5,113 bases of DNA from an uncultured Rhodospirillaceae bacterium (GTDB lineage Bacteria > Pseudomonadota > Alphaproteobacteria > Rhodospirillales > UBA2165). The position numbers and the translations under genes were made by a program. Below the pieces are notes generated by a model. That model was not told the DNA's origin. It saw nothing but the letters and a program-made list of their open reading frames with translations, and did no database searches. Location: positions 1 through 5,113 of the forward strand of contig CAJWIB010000212.1 in assembly GCA_913041095.1 (NCBI GenBank). Reading direction: 5' to 3'. Below are positions 1-5,113 of the stretch, one piece after another. Every line of letters begins with the position of its first letter. Within the stretch, counting starts at the first letter, position 1.

Positions 1-2
1 CC

Positions 3-242
3 CTACACCGGAACGGGTCTCCGCCGTAGATCATCAATCAATCCCAGGATTCTCCAGAACAAACTCCTTGGTACGGCAACCTTGGTCAGGCCAAGGGCTT
101 CGTCAAGCTCTCGATAGACAAGCATATCTCCGTCAGTGGTGATCTTGGAACCGTGAAATACCGACTTCAAACGCTGGTCGAAATCGACCCGTAAAGGGGA
201 ATGTCTGCTTTCACTCGCTGGGTGACAAGGAGCGCGTCCGTT
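3..242 (-). pseudogene. IS1380-family transposase remnant, internally deleted
   Basis: An open minus-strand frame of 79 residues ends at a TAG (3-5) and is bounded upstream by an in-frame TAG (243-245). It has no ATG near its N-terminal end. Residues about 17-53 (PLRVDFDQRLKSVFHGSKIT, then a DGDMLVYRELDEALGLT segment) resemble the N-terminus of IS1380-family DDE transposases. Residues about 54-79 (KVAVPRSLFWRILGLIDDLR, then RRPVPV and the stop) resemble the extreme C-terminus of the same family. Intact members are roughly 430-480 residues long, so nearly the whole catalytic core is missing and the two ends are joined in frame near position 83/84. The product cannot be an active transposase. 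Terminal inverted repeats and the TTAA-type target duplication known for this family were not identified, and one end probably lies left of the window. Family assignment is by recall of conserved end motifs. Confidence 0.7.
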
Positions 243-377
243 CTAATGTGTATATTACTTTGATTCTTATTTTTCCGGCAGCAGGCACGCTGCCCAATTC
301 GAACAGCCGATTGTGCGACCCAATTTAGAATCAATTAAGCTCGCTAAAAAAAATCAAGGAAAAGATGTTGAACTAAT
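243..377. other. A+T-rich gap between IS remnant and regulator gene
   Basis: This 135-base gap has no open reading frame with a plausible start and no recognisable RNA gene. It contains the small hairpin at 277-294 and a run of eight A at 346-353, which reads as a T-tract on the minus strand just beyond the regulator's stop codon. The outer edge of the IS1380 remnant should lie somewhere in this gap or in its left part, but I could not place it. Confidence 0.5.
277..294. repeat. Short perfect hairpin (6-bp stem, 6-base loop)
   Basis: GGCAGC (277-282) and GCTGCC (289-294) are exact reverse complements around the loop AGGCAC. On the plus strand a T-run (270-274) precedes the stem rather than following it. 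On the minus strand the stem is followed by A-rich sequence. It is therefore not a canonical intrinsic terminator in either direction. It could still be a transcript-stabilising 3' hairpin for the regulator gene, or part of the insertion-sequence end. The structure is visible; its role is unknown. Confidence 0.4.
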
Positions 378-1082
378 CTAGCCGGTAAGAGAAAAAGGTG
401 ACTCACCGTCACTAAAGCGGATGAGAGCCTCTACATCGGAAATCGCAACCCGGCCGTTTTCTGTTTTCACACCGATTTTCCGCAGACGATTAAGAATGCG
501 GGACAGACTTTCTGGTTTCATACCAAGGCGCGAGGCGATGATAACTTTATCATAAGGCAGAGAAATGACCGCCGATCCTTCATCAACAGCACAACGCCGG
601 ACGAAAAAGTCGCAGACCCGCTGGGTTGCAGTGCGGGTTTTTAGTTGTTCGATTTCAGTTACCAAGCTGTGGAGCTGAAGCGACAAAGATCCCATGATTG
701 ACAAAGCGAGTTCCGGTGACCGCGTCAATTCGGCAACCAGCCGTTTGGTCAGGATTGGCACGACCCGTGAATTCTCAACCGCTTGCGCACTAACTGGATA
801 ATTCTTACCGGCAAATGCGACACCTTCGGCAATGGTGTCACCGGCACTAAAGATATGAACAATGGCCTCATCGCCTTCGGTGGTACTGCGATAGACTTTT
901 ACCCAGCCTTCCAGCACAAAATAGAAAACATCAGCCGGATCACCGTGATGAAAGATGGTTTGACCTTTGGTATAATTCACCACCGAGGTGCCGGCAATGA
1001 TCCGATTCAATGACTCGTCATCGATCTGATTGAACAAAGCATGCTGGCTAAAATAGTGTCGATCATTACCGCGTATAGCCAC
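378..1082 (-). CDS. Crp/Fnr-family transcriptional regulator, DNR-like
   Basis: A 234-residue protein of normal Crp/Fnr length. Residues about 15-130 form the cyclic-nucleotide-binding-type beta-barrel sensor (HHGDPADVFYFVLEGWVKVY at 45-64). Residues about 132-150 form the dimer helix, and about 170-222 a winged helix-turn-helix. In the recognition helix, Glu191, Ser194 and Arg195 reproduce the E-x-x-S-R pattern that FNR uses to read TTGAT half-sites. The only cysteines are 157 and 164, so an FNR-type oxygen-sensing [4Fe-4S] cluster is not possible. This points to a DNR/NnrR-like (nitric oxide or haem) or other sensor; the ligand is inferred only. The GTG start at 1082 is the earliest possible because an in-frame TAA lies directly upstream (1083-1085). 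It is preceded by a GGAGA ribosome site five bases away. The gene stands alone between two decayed genes, and its upstream region carries a matching FNR-type box, which suggests autoregulation. Confidence 0.93.
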   Translation of the reverse strand: MAIRGNDRHYFSQHALFNQIDDESLNRIIAGTSVVNYTKGQTIFHHGDPADVFYFVLEGWVKVYRSTTEGDEAIVHIFSAGDTIAEGVAFAGKNYPVSAQAVENSRVVPILTKRLVAELTRSPELALSIMGSLSLQLHSLVTEIEQLKTRTATQRVCDFFVRRCAVDEGSAVISLPYDKVIIASRLGMKPESLSRILNRLRKIGVKTENGRVAISDVEALIRFSDGESPFSLTG

Positions 1083-1087
1083 TTAAT

Positions 1088-1092
1088 TCTCC
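1088..1092 (-). promoter_or_regulatory. Ribosome binding site of the Crp/Fnr gene
   Basis: GGAGA on the minus strand lies five bases from the GTG at 1082. Together with the in-frame stop just upstream, it settles GTG as the start codon. Confidence 0.7.
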
Positions 1093-1107
1093 GGCTTGGT
1101 TATATCT

Positions 1108-1131
1108 AATTCGGTTAGTCTATACCGAATT
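1108..1131. promoter_or_regulatory. Perfect inverted repeat, candidate operator around the -10
   Basis: AATTCGGT (1108-1115) and ACCGAATT (1124-1131) are exact reverse complements separated by eight bases. The spacer contains most of the likely -10 element of the Crp/Fnr gene, and the predicted transcription start (about 1112) falls in one arm. A dimeric repressor bound here would block the promoter. The half-sites do not resemble TTGAT, so a second regulator is implied. The repeat is seen directly; the operator role is inferred. Confidence 0.45.
1119..1124 (-). promoter_or_regulatory. Probable -10 element of the Crp/Fnr gene
   Basis: TATAGA on the minus strand matches four of six positions of TATAAT. 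Initiation would be near 1112, giving a leader of about 30 bases before the GTG. The FNR-type box centre (1151.5) is then about 40 bases upstream of the start, which is the class II activator position. No good -35 is seen, as expected when the activator replaces it. Confidence 0.45.
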
Positions 1132-1143
1132 GTTCGAATTACC

Positions 1144-1159
1144 TTTGATCTAGGTCAAA
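1144..1159. promoter_or_regulatory. FNR/DNR-type binding site
   Basis: TTTGATCTAGGTCAAA has perfect outer arms (TTTGA and TCAAA) around TCTAGG. Compared with the FNR/DNR consensus TTGAT-N4-ATCAA it has one mismatch (GTCAA in the second half). It lies 61 bases upstream of the Crp/Fnr start codon. The regulator's recognition helix has the residues expected to read TTGAT, so binding by this protein (autoregulation) or by a paralogue is plausible. The site also faces the plus-strand permease remnant and may once have served that gene. Confidence 0.65.
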
Positions 1160-1226
1160 ACGCTATCTGGATAATTCACAGTTAAGAAAAAAAGATCAGT
1201 TTTCTGCGGGTTTCCAAAACTAACCA

Positions 1227-1242
1227 CGGTTAAGGATAACCG
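1227..1242. repeat. Small inverted repeat (6-bp stem, 4-base loop)
   Basis: CGGTTA (1227-1232) and TAACCG (1237-1242) are exact reverse complements. There is no T-run on either side, so it is not a terminator. It lies between the FNR-type box and the recognisable permease remnant, in a stretch (about 1160-1260) where I see no gene. It may be chance. Confidence 0.3.
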
Positions 1243-1259
1243 GTCAAAGCCATGGTTTC

Positions 1260-1917
1260 CTGATGAAGTGCGCGATTCGCCTAAAAGTTTTCGGGCGTTT
1301 TGTTGGTATATATGGACGGCTCGAAGGTTGGGTGGTAATCCTTCTTTGGCCATGCCGGCAAGTTTTGGTGTCACGATGTTATTGGTTGTTAACGCGATCA
1401 TGTTGACCAGTGCTGGCTCGACGCTTGGTTCGACCTTTGCCAGTACGGCCAAGCTAACCGCGCGCGACTGGTCTAGTGAAAATGACGTGCCAACGGAACG
1501 GCAACTCACGACCGGACGAAAAGCCGTTATTATTATCGTGGTACTAGGGATCTGCCGTTATTCAGCTTGTATCTCGGCTCCGAGGTTGGCTCTGCCGTGA
1601 TCGCCGCAACAACGATTAGCGGCACTATGGTTATGGGGCTAGCGCCAATCTTTATTCTAACCTTTCTGCCTGGTGCCGGACGCTGGAGTTTTCATTCCGA
1701 CTTTTGGCCGCGCATTGTTTTTGGCATCATTATGACTTTGGAGGGCACCATGGGTCTGCAGATTGTGCCGGCCTGGGCCGATATCGGAGTTGGCAAATAT
1801 GCTGATAATCTCGGTGTAAATCTCTGGGGCGTTGGCATTAGCACAATCGGATTCCTAATCGGTTGTGGGATTGAGCTCATTATTCCCAAAAAGAGTTTGG
1901 TCACGACCCCCGCTTAA
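1260..1917 (+). pseudogene. SSS-family sodium:solute symporter, 5'-truncated and frameshifted
   Basis: The C-terminal part of a sodium:solute symporter-like permease is spread over at least two frames. The frame of codon 1268 gives a membrane helix and the family-like stretch NAIMLTSAGSTLGSTFASTA followed by KLTARD, ending in VIIIVVLG at 1547-1549. The protein then continues one base back, in the frame beginning with GAT at 1549, as DLPLFSLYLGSEVGSAVIAA, then TTISGTMVMGLAPIF and three more hydrophobic segments, to the TAA at 1915-1917. One lost base in the GGG run at 1547-1549 explains the break. A second break near 1326-1335 is likely, because the frame of codon 1266 reads VFGRFVGIYGRLEG just before GGNPSLAMPASFG in the next frame. 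Family members are usually 450-600 residues; about 215 remain, and no N-terminal part or start is visible. The substrate cannot be told. The left boundary is approximate. Even if the breaks were read errors, the N-terminal half would still be absent. Confidence 0.65.
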
Positions 1918-1931
1918 GCTAAAACCGCTAC

Positions 1932-3938
1932 ATGTGTGGAATTGCGGGTATTTTAAGAACTGCCGGCGAACAGCCCGTAGACCGATCCGTTTTGGTGGCT
2001 ATGAACCAATCGATGGCGCATCGTGGCCCAGATGGTGAGGGTATTTGGATGTCTCCGGATCAGCAGTTTGGGCTCGGTCATCGCCGCCTCTCGATTATTG
2101 ATCTGTCGGATGCTGCTGCCCAGCCGATGGCCAATCAGGATGGTTCGATCATTGTTACTTTCAATGGCGAAATTTATAACCACGCGGCGCTCCGCCTAGA
2201 ACTTCAGGCAGTGGGCTATCAGTTTGCCACCGATCATTCAGATACCGAGGTGCTGGTGCATGGTTTTCAAGCTTGGGGGATTGATGGGTTGTTGTTGCGG
2301 CTTGAAGGTATGTTCGCCTTTGCCATATGGGAGGATAAAACTAAAAAACTCACCATTGCCCGCGACCGGGTGGGTATTAAGCCGGTCTATTTCACCAAAC
2401 GCGGCGGCTGGTTTTTATTCGCCTCAGAAATTAAAGGCTTGCTGTGCCATCCTGCTGTGCCGAGACGCGTTGGTAAACTGGCGCTCTATCATTATTTGAC
2501 TTACTTGACGACGCCTGCACCGCTCACGATGTTTGACGGTATCTATAAATTACCAGCGTCGACTTATATGGAAATCGACCAGGCTGGCCGTATCACCTCT
2601 GAGCGCTATTGGGATGCTATGCCGGGTAAAAGTGATGTCGACGGTGAACTGTCGGGTCTAAAAGGTGCCGCCCAAGAGGATTTCTTCATTGAGGGCGTTC
2701 GCAATCGCCTTAGTGATGCCGTCGAGAAACGCATGATGTCGGATGTGCCTTACGGTGCTTTTCTGTCAGGCGGCATCGACTCGTCGGTTAATGTTGCACT
2801 CATGGATCGCTTTACCGATGAGCCGGTGAACACTTTTACGGTCGGCTTTAAAGATCACGAGCATCTAAATGAGCTCGAATACGCGACCAAGGTCGCTACG
2901 CTGTTCAAAACCAATCATCACGAAGTGCTGGTTGGTGAAGACGATATGGTTGGCTATCTCGATGATCTTATTCGTTACCAGGATGAGCCGCTGGCCGATT
3001 GGGTATGTATCCCGCTGCATTTTGTTTCCAAGCTGGCGGCGGAAGCGGGCGTCAAAGTCATTCAAGTGGGTGAGGGTTCGGATGAACAATTTTGTGGCTA
3101 TAACAGCTACATGATGTATCTCAAATTGCATCAACATTGCTACGGACCATTTCAGAAATTCCTGCCAAAACCGTTACAACGCGTGGCTGCTGGAGCAGCG
3201 CAGGGGATTGCTCGTCTTAAACCATCTTTTGGTCTTTATGCCGATGCAGTCGATCGGGCGGCTGAAAACAAAGAAGCCTTTTGGAGTGGCGCAATTGCGT
3301 TTTGGGAATCGCAAAAGAAAGATATCCTTCCCGCGATGGGTGCAGAGATGCCGCACGGCGCGGAGGAAATGATTGAAGCTGGACTGTTATCTGCCGACAT
3401 ATTGGTGCCAGATAGTTTTACCGTCGCCAATGACACTTTGACTGAATTTGACCGTGCTCATCCGGGGCGGGATCAACTGACGCGTATGATCCATAACGAA
3501 TTTCGGTTGCGCCTGCCGGAACTTTTATTGATGCGGGTCGATAAAATAACCATGGCGGAGTCGCTGGAAGCACGCGTGCCGTTTTTGGATCACGCCCTAG
3601 CCGAGTTCACCATGGATATGCCACAGAGCACTAAAATTAATAATGGCGTGGCTAAATACATACTCAAGAAATCTGTCGAAGGTATCATTCCGGACGATGT
3701 GATCTACCGCAAAAAAATGGGCTTCAACGCGCCAATGGCAGAATGGCTGCGGGGTGATTTCGGTGGTAAAGTTGAGACCGGCATTATGAACTCACCGCTG
3801 CTTGATCAAATTGGATTTGACCGCGAGCAGGTTGCGGGTCTTATCTCTGATCATCGCCAAGGGCGGCGCGATACATCATTGATGGTTTGGGTGTTGTATA
3901 ATTTGACCGCGTGGTATTCCCATTGGATCGAAGTTTAG
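1932..3938 (+). CDS. asnB: Asparagine synthetase-type amidotransferase (glutamine-hydrolysing)
   Basis: This 668-residue protein joins a class II (Ntn) glutaminase domain (about 2-200) to an ATP-dependent synthetase domain (about 255-640). In the family, ammonia released from glutamine is passed to a carboxylate activated by AMP, classically aspartate to asparagine. Visible catalytic features are Cys2, which is the nucleophile once Met1 is removed, then HRGPDG (30-35), Arg51-Arg52, NGEIYN (78-83) and Asp104. The synthetase part has the PP-loop SGGIDSS (279-285) and GEGSDE (380-385), plus a SLEARVPFLDH-type motif and RKKMGFNAP near the C-terminus. The usual GEGSDE-V/L-F-G-GY motif reads GEGSDEQFCGY here. 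Cys2 fixes the ATG at 1932, yet no Shine-Dalgarno sequence is visible. It begins 14 bases after the permease remnant's stop and converges on an O-antigen ligase-like gene. That neighbour, and a length above the 554 residues of E. coli AsnB, suggest it may amidate a sugar acid or other polysaccharide precursor. Cytoplasmic. The family is certain; the acceptor is not. Confidence 0.95.
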   Translation: MCGIAGILRTAGEQPVDRSVLVAMNQSMAHRGPDGEGIWMSPDQQFGLGHRRLSIIDLSDAAAQPMANQDGSIIVTFNGEIYNHAALRLELQAVGYQFATDHSDTEVLVHGFQAWGIDGLLLRLEGMFAFAIWEDKTKKLTIARDRVGIKPVYFTKRGGWFLFASEIKGLLCHPAVPRRVGKLALYHYLTYLTTPAPLTMFDGIYKLPASTYMEIDQAGRITSERYWDAMPGKSDVDGELSGLKGAAQEDFFIEGVRNRLSDAVEKRMMSDVPYGAFLSGGIDSSVNVALMDRFTDEPVNTFTVGFKDHEHLNELEYATKVATLFKTNHHEVLVGEDDMVGYLDDLIRYQDEPLADWVCIPLHFVSKLAAEAGVKVIQVGEGSDEQFCGYNSYMMYLKLHQHCYGPFQKFLPKPLQRVAAGAAQGIARLKPSFGLYADAVDRAAENKEAFWSGAIAFWESQKKDILPAMGAEMPHGAEEMIEAGLLSADILVPDSFTVANDTLTEFDRAHPGRDQLTRMIHNEFRLRLPELLLMRVDKITMAESLEARVPFLDHALAEFTMDMPQSTKINNGVAKYILKKSVEGIIPDDVIYRKKMGFNAPMAEWLRGDFGGKVETGIMNSPLLDQIGFDREQVAGLISDHRQGRRDTSLMVWVLYNLTAWYSHWIEV

Positions 3939-5113
3939 ACATTTCGTCTGGTAATCACCAACGTCAGGCCGAGACATAAGAATTGCGTGGCGATCCACCA
4001 GCTCTGCCAGACGCCAAAGCTGATGAAATTAAAAGCCAAGATCGAGATAACCACGCCAAATAACACCGGGTCGGTGTTATCGTCCTCCAGTTTTCTAATA
4101 AATATCCAACCAAAGACAGCGAAAATTATCGCCCCCACCGCGCCGAGCTCGAGCCAAATCTGGAGACTAGCATTGTGTGGATGGAGGGGTAAAAAAGACT
4201 CTTTAAAAAGGATGATCTTTTTGTTGTTTGGTGTGTCCACTTTAAGCGTAAATTTTTTGCCATTGCCAGGAATTTTCCGCGCCGTATTCACACCCCAACC
4301 GAGGAACGGTTTTTCAAAGATGCGCTGAGTTACAAACTGCCAAATTAAAAGTCGGTGGGTGGTAGAATTTGGCAACTTCAATTCATATGAAAATTGGCCA
4401 ATTTCATTAATGCTTTTATTTGCGGTGAATTGGTAGACGAGGAAAGGTGTTCCTAATAGCAAGATTAGGAACATACCGCCGATAATAATGCTAGCCAATT
4501 TCCGTTGAAAATGGGCAATGCTGATGCCGATAACAGAAGCAGTCATGGCGATGAGTACTGCAGCGGCTGAAAAACGAAAAACCAAATATAAGGTTAGAAC
4601 AAAAGATACCGCTGTTCCTAAGAAATGCCGCCGCCGAACCAATGCCGACATTATTGGCCACAAAAGAATTGATAAAATAACAATACCGTTTTTCAGGAAG
4701 ATTTCAATTTTAAAAATCAAAGGTTCCGGCCAATTATTTCCCAGGACAACGATTACAGATTCGAATACAGGCACCGCTATAGCTATTGCAGCGCCAATAA
4801 TTAGCAATTTTTCTGTAATCTCGTGCGCTGGAAGTGGGGCAAACTTTATTTCACTTAAGATAAAAACACCTAAGCCAAAAAGCGCCGTAAGCGGGAGGAT
4901 CAGTTTTCTGCTGACACCAGAGTCAAAGGTCCACAGCAAACTGGCAATCGCCCAAAGCAGCAAGATTAAAAAAGCTACTACAGGGAGTTTTGGAAATGAG
5001 AATTTACGATCTTTGTCTGCGACATTCAGTGCAATTAGAGCCACCGCCAATAAAATAAATAACGGCACCATCGCTTTAGATGAGAATATAGCTATCGGTA
5101 GAATAAATAACGT
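3935..5113 (-). CDS. O-antigen ligase/polymerase-like membrane protein (WaaL/Wzy_C), start outside window
   Basis: A polytopic inner-membrane protein with 392 visible residues. An internal ATG at 5071 would give 378 residues, but the frame stays open for 14 more codons to the window edge (TLFILPIAIFSSKA), and these read as a continuing membrane helix, so the real start lies beyond 5113. Counting from that ATG, hydrophobic segments lie near 2-17, 28-48, 57-77, 88-112, 127-145, 150-188 and 190-213. A hydrophilic loop (about 214-305) follows, then helices near 308-325 and 337-373. The loop carries the Wzy_C/O-antigen ligase signature: HRLLIW with Arg240, FLGWGVNTAR (257-265) and HPHN (297-300) before LQIWLELGAVGA. 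Conserved Arg and His residues in the large periplasmic loop are implicated in WaaL activity. The family transfers or polymerises undecaprenyl-linked glycan at the periplasmic face. Ligase and polymerase cannot be separated from sequence alone. The gene looks more A+T-rich than its asparagine-synthetase neighbour. It ends in a TAA overlapping the convergent gene's TAG. Confidence 0.87.
   Translation of the reverse strand, partial: TLFILPIAIFSSKAMVPLFILLAVALIALNVADKDRKFSFPKLPVVAFLILLLWAIASLLWTFDSGVSRKLILPLTALFGLGVFILSEIKFAPLPAHEITEKLLIIGAAIAIAVPVFESVIVVLGNNWPEPLIFKIEIFLKNGIVILSILLWPIMSALVRRRHFLGTAVSFVLTLYLVFRFSAAAVLIAMTASVIGISIAHFQRKLASIIIGGMFLILLLGTPFLVYQFTANKSINEIGQFSYELKLPNSTTHRLLIWQFVTQRIFEKPFLGWGVNTARKIPGNGKKFTLKVDTPNNKKIILFKESFLPLHPHNASLQIWLELGAVGAIIFAVFGWIFIRKLEDDNTDPVLFGVVISILAFNFISFGVWQSWWIATQFLCLGLTLVITRRNV

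Noticed and set aside
30..188. Plus-strand frame reading a plausible C-terminal-like stretch (GFVKLSIDKHISVSGDLGTV)
   Set aside because: It is open only from a TAG at 27-29, has no start, and lies opposite the minus-strand frame whose two ends both match IS1380 transposase motifs. I treat it as a shadow.
277..294. Hairpin as an intrinsic terminator
   Set aside because: The T-run is on the wrong side for the plus strand and absent on the minus strand, so it is listed only as a hairpin.
316..340. Possible IS1380 terminal repeat near ACCCAATTTAGAATC followed by AATTAA
   Set aside because: The resemblance to family termini is loose, and the other end is outside the window, so no pair can be compared.
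346..353. Run of eight A beyond the Crp/Fnr stop, as a minus-strand intrinsic terminator
   Set aside because: Only a 4-bp TCAA/TTGA pairing precedes the T-tract on the minus strand, too weak for a convincing terminator.
1150..1509. 119-residue minus-strand open frame
   Set aside because: It lies antisense to the symporter remnant, shows no recognisable motif, and is best explained as a shadow.
3987..4328. 113-residue plus-strand open frame
   Set aside because: It is fully antisense to the O-antigen ligase-like gene, whose signature motifs lie in this stretch; there are no independent coding signs.
1..5113. A novel defence or other undescribed system
   Set aside because: All intact genes belong to known families, and the remaining stretches are remnants or short regulatory sequence. 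Nothing supports a new system.

Overview
The window looks like a piece of chromosome from an alphaproteobacterium, possibly Rhodospirillales-like. The guess rests on the style of three proteins: a DNR-type Crp/Fnr regulator, an IS1380 transposase remnant and a WaaL/Wzy-type O-antigen ligase. It is a recollection of family style, not a search result. I find no clearly new biological system. The interest lies in decayed genes and in one well-formed promoter region.

Layout from left to right. Positions 3-242 (minus) hold a collapsed IS1380-family transposase, in which the N-terminal start of the protein is joined directly to its C-terminal tail. Positions 243-377 are an A+T-rich gap with a small hairpin (277-294) and no gene. 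Positions 378-1082 (minus) encode an intact Crp/Fnr-family regulator with FNR-type DNA-reading residues but no FNR iron-sulfur cysteines. Its upstream region (1083-1160) contains an FNR/DNR box, a -10 element at the spacing of a class II activated promoter, and a perfect 8+8 bp inverted repeat surrounding that -10. Positions about 1260-1917 (plus) carry the C-terminal part of a sodium:solute symporter (SSS) family permease, truncated at its start and frameshifted at least once.

Positions 1932-3938 (plus) encode a full-length glutamine-dependent asparagine synthetase-type amidotransferase (668 residues) with its catalytic Cys2, PP-loop and glutaminase residues. Its stop codon overlaps by 4 bp the stop of a convergent membrane protein, 3935-5113 (minus). 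That protein is an O-antigen ligase/polymerase-like protein which runs off the right edge of the window.

The right half (amidotransferase plus ligase) looks like the edge of a surface-polysaccharide locus. The left half looks like a scarred junction: a dead insertion sequence and a dead permease flank a live, probably autoregulated, Crp/Fnr gene. No RNA gene, CRISPR array or intact mobile element was seen.
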